From the NCBI GenBank assembly GCA_005877655.1, contig VBOC01000250.1, positions 1-5,280 of the forward strand: DNA of 5,280 nt, read 5' to 3'. How positions within the stretch are numbered: position 1 is the stretch's first letter; each line of letters opens with the position of its first letter. The notes beneath the pieces were generated by a model. The model was not told the origin of the DNA, searched no databases, and was given only the letters and a program-made list of their open reading frames with translations. Of the stretch, positions 1-5,280 are shown in pieces. The DNA comes from Ignavibacteria bacterium. GTDB taxonomy: Bacteria > Bacteroidota > Ignavibacteria > UBA10030 > SZUA-254. The position numbers and the translations under genes are program-made.

Positions 1-2587
1 GCGACTGATCTCTTGTCACTGTAACGGTGTCGCGAGATGTCCCGCAGGGATTGCTGATAGTCCAGACAAACGTGTTTGCTCCAACCGATAACCCGGTCAC
101 CCCGGATGTGGGAGAGCTTGGTGTGGTAACTGTTGCGCTTCCGGCGATGACAGTCCATGCACCTGTCCCGATCGCCGCTGCATTTCCTGCCAGCGTGGCG
201 GTTGTGGAGCATACTTCCTGATCCGGCCCCGCATTAGCTGTTGTGGGCACGCTGCACGAATCTCCGATCGCGTAGTCGCTGAACCCGGTTATCCCGGTGG
301 CTTGAGTGCTTGTCGATGTTCGTGTTCCTGCCGTCGTCGAGAGCCAACTGCTTGGCGAGTTAAACCGTCTCACGACAAAGTTATTCGTGTTCGCTCCAAC
401 ATCGGTATCGCCGGCAACGAAATGAAATGTCGCGCTATAATTGGTAAAAATGATACCGCTGTTAGTCATTGTCCAGAAACAGTTAACGTCTCTTGTTGAA
501 TCGAGGCCGGAGCTTGAAATGCTCGGGTGTTCCCCCGCAGCTTGCGAGACAGTCGCAAGCAGATTTCCTGCGGTGGTCACACTCGCAAACGTGATATCGA
601 TGGGTCTGTAACTGGTCGTACCGCCGATCTCAAATGCTCGGGCAACGTTGGAGCCGGTTGCCACATTCTTTTGAAGATTTCCCGCGACATGGCCACTGGT
701 ACGGCTCACGCTACCCGAAGAAGGGATGATAATTTTGTTTGAACCGGTTGTAATATTCCCGTTCGTGAAGGTGAGAAGGCCATTCACCGTGGCGTCGCCA
801 GACGGAAGAGCAACTCCGTTGGAATTGTTAATCTTGAGGTTTCCGTACGTCAAGGCGCTGAGAGTCTGGGCAGCGGCTCCGACGTATTCGACGGTCAGGC
901 TCGTTAATGTCTTGTTGGTGATGGTGTACTGCGAACTGAAATCTGCAGTCGCCGCTGTCCTGGTGACCTGTACAGTGCCGCTGCCAGTGAGCGTTCCCGC
1001 CCCACTGACTATGACAGCGGCTGCCGGCGAAAAGACCGCGCTTGCGCTCACCGTCAGGGTACCGACGACGCTGAAGTTCGTATTTGCTGAAACAGGGGCA
1101 CCCGTATTCGTTATGGTTAAGTTGTTGAATGCCGTCTCAGACGATCCCCCGATCGTTTGCGATGCAGAGCCGCTCAAGGTCACGGTACTGCCCGTCGCTG
1201 TGAAGATTCCGCTATTCGAGAAATTACCCTTTATGTCATGAGTGAACGCACCGGGGACAAGCGAAGTACCTGATCCAACGGTGAAATTGCCGGCAGTATT
1301 TATCGCCGCAAGGGCAGTGGCAGTAACAGTTCCCGCCGTCGTAAAGTCTCCGCCGACAGCGGTGGTTGAACCCGGCATCGTCTTTATACCGCTGCCGCCG
1401 AGAGAAAGGTTGTAGTAGCTTACCGCCTTCACTGTCTGGGCAGCCCCAGCATAATTCACCGTATTGCCATTTGCCGTCGCCGTAAGCGTTCCAGTAAGCA
1501 GGAGAGGACCGGAGATGTTGAGCGTAGCATTAGAACCCTGCAACCAGGTGGATCCTGCACCCGAGCCAGTGATTCCTCCTGCAGCAGACGTCGTTACGGT
1601 TCCATTATTGGTGACTGTCTGTGTCCCATTGATGGTGATCGTCCCGGAAATCGACAGATTGGCCGTTGAGAGAATCGTTTTTGCGGCACTGATCGTTAAC
1701 GTCCCTGTGTTCGTGATCGAACCCGTTCCATCGATGTTTGCGGCGCCGGTATTGAGCGCGATTGGTCCTGTTCCACTGAGAGTGCCGTTGACTGTGAAGG
1801 CCCCTGCAACGTTTAGATTATGGTTTGAGATCCCCAACGTTGAACCGGTATTCACCGAAAGCACCCCATTGACTGTGGTAGTGACCGCAATACTCTTTGT
1901 ACCACTGCCTGATGTGGAGAGGTTATAAAACGTTATACCCGTTGGAACTGACTGCGCACCGGCACCATTGAAATCCACAGTACAGGTGCCAACTGTAAAA
2001 GTTCCGCCGTTCGTGAAAGCGCCACCAACCGTCAACGTGCCCGCACCGGAGAAGGCAACGACGCCTCTCGTGTTGATCGTGATCGAGCCGCCGATCGCAA
2101 ACGTGCCGGTCGCAATATCGATCGTCGATGTTCCGTTCAGGCCTCCGCTAGTGGCACCGATGCCCGTGACGCTTCCTTGAACAGTGAGCGATCGGTCGTT
2201 GATCGTGATCGTGTGCTGGACTGAGTTCTTGCTTTGTGCCATTGCAAGGTCACCGGTGATCGTCAAGGATCCGGCACTGCCATTGACAATCGTAAGAGTA
2301 GATCCTGTAACGTCTCCGTAGCTCATGGCCCGAATAGTCACGGCACCTGATGTTGAACTGATGGATATCGTCGACGGACTTGGGAACACAGCAGCAGTAC
2401 CTATCTCGACGGTATCAAGAGGGCCGGGGGGAGTGTTCGGAGTGCCGCTCACCGTGGTCCAGTTCCCGGCGGTCTCCCACTTAGAGTCGACCGCTTGTGT
2501 CCATCGCACAGTCCCCGATGCGATGAGGAAAGTCTGTGAAACGAGCGTGAGGAAAAGGAGAGAGAAAAAGATGGTGAATTTGTTCAT
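1..2587 (-). CDS. Large secreted beta-repeat adhesin-like protein with PKD/SprB-like module (C-terminus outside window)
   Basis: Reading the minus strand from the ATG at 2587 gives 862 codons with no stop up to the window edge. Residues 1-24 form a signal peptide (MNKFTIFFSLLFLTLVSQTF core). Residues 26-62 carry the W...W..A.NWT...P...D.V.I pattern that often opens beta-helix surface proteins. Residues about 65-620 are Thr/Ser/Gly/Asn/Val-rich short beta strands, including four copies of a degenerate unit V.[FY].G.AQT...Y.NL. Residues about 625-776 form a region (GHVAGNLQK, AFEIGG..SYRPI, ITGFSDYAIGD) of a kind I recall before the C-terminal domains of T9SS substrates. From about residue 778 a PKD/SprB-like module begins (ANAGPDQEVC, GLSVGANTFVWTI); such modules are usually tandem and followed by a sorting domain, which would lie outside the window. 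Cysteines are few (202, 703, 778, 793, 848). An in-frame ATG at 2614 is an alternative start; neither start has a strong ribosome site. I infer a surface adhesin or matrix-like role. No catalytic motif is visible. Confidence 0.9.
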   Translation of the reverse strand, partial: MNKFTIFFSLLFLTLVSQTFLIASGTVRWTQAVDSKWETAGNWTTVSGTPNTPPGPLDTVEIGTAAVFPSPSTISISSTSGAVTIRAMSYGDVTGSTLTIVNGSAGSLTITGDLAMAQSKNSVQHTITINDRSLTVQGSVTGIGATSGGLNGTSTIDIATGTFAIGGSITINTRGVVAFSGAGTLTVGGAFTNGGTFTVGTCTVDFNGAGAQSVPTGITFYNLSTSGSGTKSIAVTTTVNGVLSVNTGSTLGISNHNLNVAGAFTVNGTLSGTGPIALNTGAANIDGTGSITNTGTLTISAAKTILSTANLSISGTITINGTQTVTNNGTVTTSAAGGITGSGAGSTWLQGSNATLNISGPLLLTGTLTATANGNTVNYAGAAQTVKAVSYYNLSLGGSGIKTMPGSTTAVGGDFTTAGTVTATALAAINTAGNFTVGSGTSLVPGAFTHDIKGNFSNSGIFTATGSTVTLSGSASQTIGGSSETAFNNLTITNTGAPVSANTNFSVVGTLTVSASAVFSPAAAVIVSGAGTLTGSGTVQVTRTAATADFSSQYTITNKTLTSLTVEYVGAAAQTLSALTYGNLKINNSNGVALPSGDATVNGLLTFTNGNITTGSNKIIIPSSGSVSRTSGHVAGNLQKNVATGSNVARAFEIGGTTSYRPIDITFASVTTAGNLLATVSQAAGEHPSISSSGLDSTRDVNCFWTMTNSGIIFTNYSATFHFVAGDTDVGANTNNFVVRRFNSPSSWLSTTAGTRTSTSTQATGITGFSDYAIGDSCSVPTTANAGPDQEVCSTTATLAGNAAAIGTGAWTVIAGSATVTTPSSPTSGVTGLSVGANTFVWTISNPCGTSRDTVTVTRDQS
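2..256 (-). other. PKD/SprB-like module at the left edge (protein region)
   Basis: Residues from about 778 of the downstream protein read ANAGPDQEVC...TLAGNAAAIGTGAWTV, then TSGVTGLSVGANTFVWTI and SRDTVTVT. This matches the pattern of the repeats found in SprB-like and gliding-associated proteins of Bacteroidota. Cysteines at 793 and 848 may pair. One unit is visible and nearly complete; more copies are likely beyond the edge. Confidence 0.75.
803..1975 (-). repeat. Four degenerate protein repeats of the V.[FY].G.AQT...Y.NL type
   Basis: The copies are at residues 205-233 (1889-1975), 377-404 (1376-1459), 469-500 (1088-1183) and 566-595 (803-892) of the downstream protein. Each has a strand ending in V-x-[FLY], then G.AQ[ST][VIL], a variable loop, then [FY].NL and a closing strand. 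Three have an explicit AQ motif; copy 3 has SQTIGG and FNNL. The spacing is irregular (172, 92 and 97 residues), so they are embedded in longer beta-rich units. Confidence 0.7.
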
Positions 2588-2597
2588 GGCGGCGCTA

Positions 2598-2726
2598 TTA
2601 GGATTGTATCTCATCCATCGGACTGCCGCCCCCGGCAGTCGTTATCGCCGCTCCCAGAGCGGTCGAGGCCCCAAGTAGCGCAACGAGAAGAAGTGTCAGG
2701 ACAGTATATGTTGCAAGTCGATTCAT
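2598..2726 (-). CDS. Short signal-peptide open frame (42 aa), stub or leader ORF
   Basis: This frame starts at an ATG (2724-2726) and ends at TAA (2598-2600), followed directly by an in-frame TAG. The product has a textbook Sec signal peptide: a basic start (MNRLATYT), a hydrophobic core (VLTLLLVALLGAST) and a likely cleavage site near ALGA-A. Only about 17 residues follow, beginning AITTAGGGS. That motif resembles the first mature residues of FCB surface proteins, which usually continue into a W..T..W pattern. The stop lies 10 nt before the ATG of the next gene, which begins with its own signal peptide, so translational coupling is possible. GGGA sits about 5 nt before the start, a weak ribosome site. 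It could be the stub of a truncated surface-protein gene, a leader ORF, or a small secreted peptide. It could also be chance, although such a well-formed signal peptide makes that less likely. Confidence 0.45.
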   Translation of the reverse strand: MNRLATYTVLTLLLVALLGASTALGAAITTAGGGSPMDEIQS

Positions 2727-2769
2727 GAGTTCCCGGTCTATGCTTTACCTTGAGTCTTTCTTGAACTTT

Positions 2770-2786
2770 CCTGGCAATTAGCCAGG
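2770..2786. repeat. Hairpin cctggc-aatta-gccagg in the 5' leader
   Basis: A perfect 6-bp GC-rich stem with a five-base loop lies about 44 bases upstream of the ATG of the short signal-peptide frame. It would fall in the transcribed leader and might protect the 5' end or modulate translation. No T-run follows it. Confidence 0.5.
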
Positions 2787-2866
2787 CGATCACAAGTGAC
2801 CGGTCTATCTTCACGAATCGAAGGTCAGTCGCCTCGCAAAATCGCTAGCACAGACACGTATCCGAA

Positions 2867-2889
2867 TGGCAGGAATTTCCCATCTGCCA
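2867..2889. repeat. Inverted repeat tggcag / ctgcca
   Basis: Six-base perfect arms (2867-2872 and 2884-2889) flank an 11-base loop. The repeat directly abuts the 49-bp palindrome, giving two consecutive stems with no gap. Confidence 0.5.
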
Positions 2890-2938
2890 CGGGTAATCAT
2901 CCCTACTAGTAGTATAACTACCCTAGTATCCTTACCCG
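2890..2938. repeat. 49-bp imperfect palindrome
   Basis: The outer arms cgggtaa (2890-2896) and ttacccg (2932-2938) match perfectly over 7 bp. The inner arms tactagtagt (2904-2913) and actaccctagta (2917-2928) pair over 10 bp, with a two-base CC bulge and a three-base centre. An internal loop (7 and 3 bases) separates the two stems. A competing 5-bp hairpin, gtatc/gatac (2926-2942), overlaps the right arm. The element sits about 165 bp before the short signal-peptide frame. Confidence 0.65.
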
Positions 2939-2998
2939 ATACCAAGGGTTGATGACAAAGCTAACAAATCGGGTAGAACGAGAAGTGACCTGCGACAA

Positions 2999-3026
2999 TA
3001 TGGCCGGATTCAGCCATAATCCGGTC
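2999..3026. repeat. Two overlapping inverted repeats that exclude each other
   Basis: One pair is ccggatt (3004-3010) with aatccgg (3018-3024), extendable outward by a G-U and a G-C pair in plus-strand RNA. The other is tatggc (2999-3004) with gccata (3013-3018). They share bases, so only one can form at a time. Neither is followed by a T-run. Confidence 0.55.
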
Positions 3027-3060
3027 AAAACATGGATGATTAAGCCGCTTGGGGAGGTGA

Positions 3061-3095
3061 TACCCATCATGGGGCGAAATACTAATGATGGGGTA
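3061..3095. repeat. Inverted repeat tacccatcat / atgatggggta
   Basis: The arms 3061-3070 and 3085-3095 pair over 10 bp with a single bulged base around a 14-base loop. The right arm overlaps the palindrome at 3091-3110, so the two structures compete. Confidence 0.5.
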
Positions 3096-3110
3096 GGTAG
3101 GTACCCACCC
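3091..3110. repeat. Near-perfect 20-bp palindrome gggtaggtaggtacccaccc
   Basis: The 9-base arms pair with one mismatch around a two-base centre. It also contains a GGTA tandem run. Its size would suit a dimeric regulator's operator, but nothing in the window identifies the binder. Confidence 0.5.
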
Positions 3111-3150
3111 AGGGGTAGGTGATTTGGTGAGTTTCGACAGTTTCGGCAAT

Positions 3151-3168
3151 CTGCGCTGCGCAGTTTTT
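3151..3168 (+). other. Short GC hairpin followed by five Ts on the plus strand
   Basis: The plus strand reads ctgcg-ctg-cgcag followed by ttttt. This looks like a small terminator for plus-strand transcription, but no plus-strand gene lies upstream. It might block antisense transcription or be incidental. Confidence 0.3.
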
Positions 3169-3222
3169 CGACCGTCAATTCCGCCACCCTGGTCGAGGCC
3201 CACAGGATGGTCTATAAACGAA

Positions 3223-3262
3223 GAAGCCGATCGCGGTCGGCTTTCGCCGGAGGATCGGCTCC
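3223..3262 (-). terminator. Probable factor-independent terminator of the upstream gene, with two possible folds
   Basis: About 66 nt after the TAA, the minus strand reads AAGCCGA-CCGCGA-TCGGCTT, a perfect 7-bp stem (plus-strand 3224-3230 and 3237-3243). It is followed by CTTCGTTTAT, an interrupted U-rich tail. A larger alternative pairs GGAGCCGATC (3253-3262) with GATCGGCTTC (3223-3232) over 10 bp with one G-U, and encloses a CGGC-GAAA-GCCG hairpin (3238-3249). The U-tract is weak, so efficiency is uncertain. Confidence 0.55.
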
Positions 3263-3308
3263 ACTTGAAGTGTGCGTCCCATCGAGGGGGATGGTCACAC
3301 ACCCAATC

Positions 3309-5280
3309 TTACTTGATCAACATCATTTTCTTCGTTGTCCTAAAGTAATCCGGGCCAATGCCATCATCGGCATTCACCAGCTGCTGGGCGATAATCGTGT
3401 AAAAGTAAACCCCTGATGGAAGATTCGATCCGTTGAACTGCACCGTTTGATCACCGTCCTCCAATCTTTGATTGTCGATAAGTGTCGCGATCTCCTGGCC
3501 GACGACGTTGTAGACTTTCAGCGCAACAATGGCGGGATTCGAGAGGTTAAACTCGATCGTCGTCGTAGGGTTGAACGGATTCGGATAGTTCTGATACAAT
3601 TTATATCGGGCGGGAGCGTCGAGATTCAGCACCTGGACCGGCTGGATTCTTGAGGGGACAACACCAAAATTGGACCGCAGATAGGGTATTTCAGCGAGCG
3701 AACGAGTCGCCTTAAACCTGAGAGTGTCAGAGAAGCTTACCGTGTCGATTGGGCCCTCAAACGCGATGTTTATATTCCGGATTGTTCCTTCAAGATTCTG
3801 ATAGGTCGAAGGACCGTGGAACACGTGGGCGCCTCCGCTGTAATATCCCATCATCACTGAATCACCGTAATGGGCGATCTCCCTGATCATCATTCCGTTC
3901 AGCGGATTGAGGGTTCCGTCGTTGTAGATCAGCTCTCCGAACCCGATCGGAGTCTGCTCGAGCTCGCTAGCCACAATGTTGAGTTTCAGCGCAATCATGT
4001 CCGCGAGCAGAATGTCGTTGAATTTCGCCGGGGCCAGCTCCGTTTGCTTCCCACGAATCGGCGTTCCGATCTGGAAAACTTCGAAGCCCCTGGGCGTTCC
4101 AGTGTGCAGTCCCGTCGCGTCGCTCAATGTCCTGAGTACGTTCGTATACTTTGGTGCAAGGAACCAGCCATATCGACTCGCGCTATCCAAACTCCGATCT
4201 TTACCAACCAATAACCCGCCGGTCGATCCAAAACCGTTGTATGCAAAGCTTTCGGCCAGGGCATTCACCCTGTTCGGCATCGGCAGCTTCAGCATGTTCC
4301 TCGAAAAGAACGCACGATGATGAATCCGGCCGGTCGGTATACCCTGCTTCGTCCAGTGAAATGCCGACACACTTTGAAGCTTTGGGCTTTTTCCGAAGCC
4401 GGCTACTCGAACCTGTTCCCCCAGCGTTAGGAGAGTGTCAAACGTAAAATTCCACTTTTTCATCTTCACATCGGTCGTTGAAATGGCCGAATGCGGCAGG
4501 GTAAAGAACGGTAGGCTCGTATCGATTGCAACGCCAAATTCAGCATGCAAGCCATTCACACCTGCCGAATCGTTTCTCACGACAAAGATGAACTCCACCT
4601 TATCGGGCTTCCTGAAGACATACCTGCCGAGCTTCCCTCTGTTGTCTCTTTCGAATGGAATGCTGTCGGCACTGAAGGAACGGTAACGATTTGAGTACGC
4701 GTAACTGACTTCGAAAGTCGCGGAGACCGTGTGGTCGCTCGTGATATTATTGAACGCATAAGTCGTAACTCGTCCGACGGAGACGCCGTCGACCAGCACA
4801 TTCGACACCTTGAACCCGGTGTTTCCGGTAATCGCAAATGACTGGCTGGTGCCCCAGTCAACGATCAGCGTGCCCGAGGGGGTAACCGTACCGTTGGGAC
4901 CCGCGGTCGCGGTGATCGTGTACGTGTTGATCGCGAAGACTGCTCGTATCCTGTGATTCGCTCCTATACCGAAAAACGTATAGCTCGCCGTCGAATCCAC
5001 CCGAGAGCCATCCACAAGGAGACTATCGAGATGATACCCTATATTCGGGGTGATCGAAAACTGCTGGGTTGAACCGCGGGCAACAAGCAGGGCCCCGGAC
5101 GGAGCGATGAGCCCGTTGAGACCCGCAGTTGCGATGATCGCAAAGCTGTCCGGCCTGATGACCTGTGTTATGATATTCGAGCTGCTGCTATCAAAATTGG
5201 CGGTACCACCATAGTAGGCTCGGATTAAGTGTGTCCCGATACCCAGAGTCGTCGTCGAGATTGCGGCGACTCCATTGGCG
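3309..5280 (-). CDS. T9SS-exported surface protein with Ig-like and InlB-B-type repeats and type A sorting domain (N-terminus outside window)
   Basis: The minus strand is open from the window edge to TAA at 3309-3311, giving 656 residues. A GTG at 5015 is internal, because the frame and the domain homology continue upstream of it. Window residues 1-41 are the end of a Big_3-type Ig-like repeat (LGIGTHLIRAYYGGTANF). Residues 46-116 and 120-190 are two tandem InlB-B/Flg_new-type repeats (TAG.NG...PSG, LLVDG.., HT..A.F). Residues about 191-558 form a region I cannot name, with a block of conserved appearance (RGFEVFQIG, LLADMIALKLNIVASEL, GFGELIYNDGTLNPLNG). Residues 559-656 are the T9SS type A sorting domain (YQNYPNPFNP, LKVYNVVGQEIATL, LPSGVYFYTI, TKKMMLIK). 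The sorting domain normally directs passage through the outer-membrane translocon and is then removed or exchanged for a surface anchor. No cysteine occurs in the 656 residues. The function of the body is unknown; no enzyme motif is visible. Confidence 0.95.
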   Translation of the reverse strand, partial: ANGVAAISTTTLGIGTHLIRAYYGGTANFDSSSSNIITQVIRPDSFAIIATAGLNGLIAPSGALLVARGSTQQFSITPNIGYHLDSLLVDGSRVDSTASYTFFGIGANHRIRAVFAINTYTITATAGPNGTVTPSGTLIVDWGTSQSFAITGNTGFKVSNVLVDGVSVGRVTTYAFNNITSDHTVSATFEVSYAYSNRYRSFSADSIPFERDNRGKLGRYVFRKPDKVEFIFVVRNDSAGVNGLHAEFGVAIDTSLPFFTLPHSAISTTDVKMKKWNFTFDTLLTLGEQVRVAGFGKSPKLQSVSAFHWTKQGIPTGRIHHRAFFSRNMLKLPMPNRVNALAESFAYNGFGSTGGLLVGKDRSLDSASRYGWFLAPKYTNVLRTLSDATGLHTGTPRGFEVFQIGTPIRGKQTELAPAKFNDILLADMIALKLNIVASELEQTPIGFGELIYNDGTLNPLNGMMIREIAHYGDSVMMGYYSGGAHVFHGPSTYQNLEGTIRNINIAFEGPIDTVSFSDTLRFKATRSLAEIPYLRSNFGVVPSRIQPVQVLNLDAPARYKLYQNYPNPFNPTTTIEFNLSNPAIVALKVYNVVGQEIATLIDNQRLEDGDQTVQFNGSNLPSGVYFYTIIAQQLVNADDGIGPDYFRTTKKMMLIK
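3312..3605 (-). other. T9SS type A C-terminal sorting domain (protein region)
   Basis: These codons encode the last 98 residues of the upstream protein. The order of elements matches the family: YKLYQNYPNPFNPTTTIEF, then a hydrophobic strand (IVALKVYNVVGQEIATL), a GDQTVQFNGSNLPSGVYFYTI strand pair, and a basic end TKKMMLIK. There is a slightly long loop (QQLVNADDGIGPDYF) before the final strand, where many members have only a short turn. Confidence 0.93.
3606..4709 (-). other. Central region of the upstream protein, family not recognised
   Basis: About 368 residues lie between the InlB-type repeats and the sorting domain. The first part (YSNRYRSFSADS through VEFIFVVRNDS) looks like a beta-rich domain. 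A later part has the GWFLAPKYTNVLRTLSDATG and RGFEVFQIG motifs followed by an alpha-helical stretch (LLADMIALKLNIVASEL) and GFGELIYNDG. I recall similar wording in other uncharacterised FCB-group sorting-domain proteins, but I cannot assign a named family or function. Confidence 0.6.
4710..4922 (-). repeat. InlB-B/Flg_new-type repeat, copy 2
   Basis: This is a 71-residue unit beginning YTITATAGPNGTVTPSGTLI, with LVDGVSVG and HTVSATF near its end. It aligns in register with copy 1 at a period of 74 residues (222 bases). These repeats are beta-grasp-like spacer modules common in surface proteins. Confidence 0.85.
4932..5144 (-). repeat. InlB-B/Flg_new-type repeat, copy 1
   Basis: This is a 71-residue unit beginning FAIIATAGLNGLIAPSGALL, with LLVDGSRV and HRIRAVFA near its end. 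It is more diverged than copy 2: LNGLIAP stands where copy 2 has PNGTVTP, the usual form. An Ig-like repeat lies just before it. Confidence 0.85.
5157..5280 (-). other. End of a Big_3-type Ig-like repeat (partial)
   Basis: The first 41 residues readable in the upstream gene include GVAAISTTTLGIGTHLIRAY followed by YGGTANFDSSSS. This matches the end of the bacterial Ig-like repeat whose usual form is G.A.F.T..L..G.H.I.A.Y.GD..F..S.S. The unit is cut by the window edge, and further copies may lie upstream. Confidence 0.75.

Larger units (their letters stand above)
2727..3308. other. Non-coding spacer rich in inverted repeats
   Basis: These 582 bases separate the two minus-strand genes. Short open frames cross them, but they overlap one another and show no domain, signal peptide or good ribosome site. 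In transcription order the spacer holds a probable terminator (3223-3262), a GC hairpin with a T-run on the plus strand (3151-3168), and inverted repeats at 3091-3110, 3061-3095, 2999-3026, 2890-2938, 2867-2889 and 2770-2786. The pentamer GGGTA or its complement occurs eight times between 2891 and 3117. I see no tRNA, rRNA, CRISPR or insertion-sequence signature. The promoter of the downstream gene should lie here, but I could not identify it with confidence. Confidence 0.7.

Noticed and set aside
726..1928. Long plus-strand open frames of 171 and 154 codons
   Set aside because: They lie antisense to the continuous 862-codon minus-strand frame. Their Val/Pro/Ala-rich composition is the expected complement of Thr/Gly/Ser codons, and they show no domain or ribosome site.
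2733..2808. Nine-base direct repeat ccggtctat at 2733-2741 and 2800-2808
   Set aside because: It is too short and has only two copies. There are no flanking inverted repeats or mobile gene to make it a target duplication or attachment site.
2611..2814. 67-codon minus-strand frame overlapping the short signal-peptide frame
   Set aside because: It begins at GTG, has Cys/Arg-rich low-quality content towards its end and no family resemblance. The signal-peptide frame in the same DNA is far better formed.
2956..2963. Bacteroidota-type -7 promoter motif TAGCTTTG on the minus strand
   Set aside because: It matches TAnnTTTG, but no TTTG-like -33 element lies at the right distance upstream. An eight-base match with two free positions in a 0.6-kb spacer is weak evidence.
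2918..3302. Two overlapping minus-strand frames of 89 and 113 codons in the spacer
   Set aside because: They overlap each other in different frames, cross the inverted repeats, and show no family resemblance, signal peptide or good ribosome site.
2727..3308. tRNA or CRISPR array in the spacer
   Set aside because: No T-loop consensus or cloverleaf is visible, and the repeats are inverted and dissimilar rather than direct and regularly spaced.
3870..4447. Plus-strand frames of 98-114 codons over the upstream gene
   Set aside because: They are antisense to the confident sorting-domain protein, mutually overlapping and without recognisable features.
5013..5015. GTG at 5015 as the start of the upstream gene
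   Set aside because: The frame stays open to 5280, and the upstream residues complete the InlB-type repeat and an Ig-like repeat, so the GTG is an internal valine.

Overview
The window holds parts of two large minus-strand genes for secreted, cell-surface proteins, separated by about 0.6 kb of non-coding DNA rich in inverted repeats. Both genes run off the window. The upstream gene (3309-5280) lacks its N-terminus and the downstream gene (1-2587) lacks its C-terminus. No informational, metabolic, RNA or mobile-element gene is visible. The long plus-strand open frames over both genes are antisense shadows of Thr/Ser/Gly/Val-rich coding sequence.

The likely source is a bacterium of the FCB superphylum (Bacteroidota, Ignavibacteriota or a related candidate phylum). 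The upstream protein ends in a type A sorting domain of the type IX secretion system (T9SS), with the wording YQNYPNPFNPTTTIEF, a GVYFYTI strand and a TKKMMLIK end. That wording is especially common in Ignavibacteria-like genomes. The downstream protein carries low-complexity beta-strand repeats and a SprB/PKD-like module common in gliding or adhesive T9SS substrates. Base composition is moderate and Shine-Dalgarno sequences are poor, which also fits. Lineage is inferred from protein style only.

Layout in transcription order (right to left). (1) 5280-3309: the end of an Ig-like repeat, two tandem InlB-B-type repeats of about 71 residues, a roughly 370-residue region without a recognised name, then the sorting domain and a TAA stop. 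(2) A probable factor-independent terminator near 3224-3243 that can also fold in a larger form. (3) 2727-3308: a non-coding region with at least six inverted repeats and eight GGGTA/TACCC pentamers. (4) 2598-2726: a 42-codon open frame encoding a convincing signal peptide and little else. (5) 2587-1: a second signal peptide followed by an adhesin-like protein of more than 862 residues with four copies of a degenerate beta repeat.

Functionally, both large proteins should cross the inner membrane by Sec and the outer membrane by T9SS to sit on the surface or be released. The terminator and long spacer suggest separate transcripts. The least explained parts are the palindrome-dense spacer, the short signal-peptide frame abutting the downstream gene, and the central region of the upstream protein.
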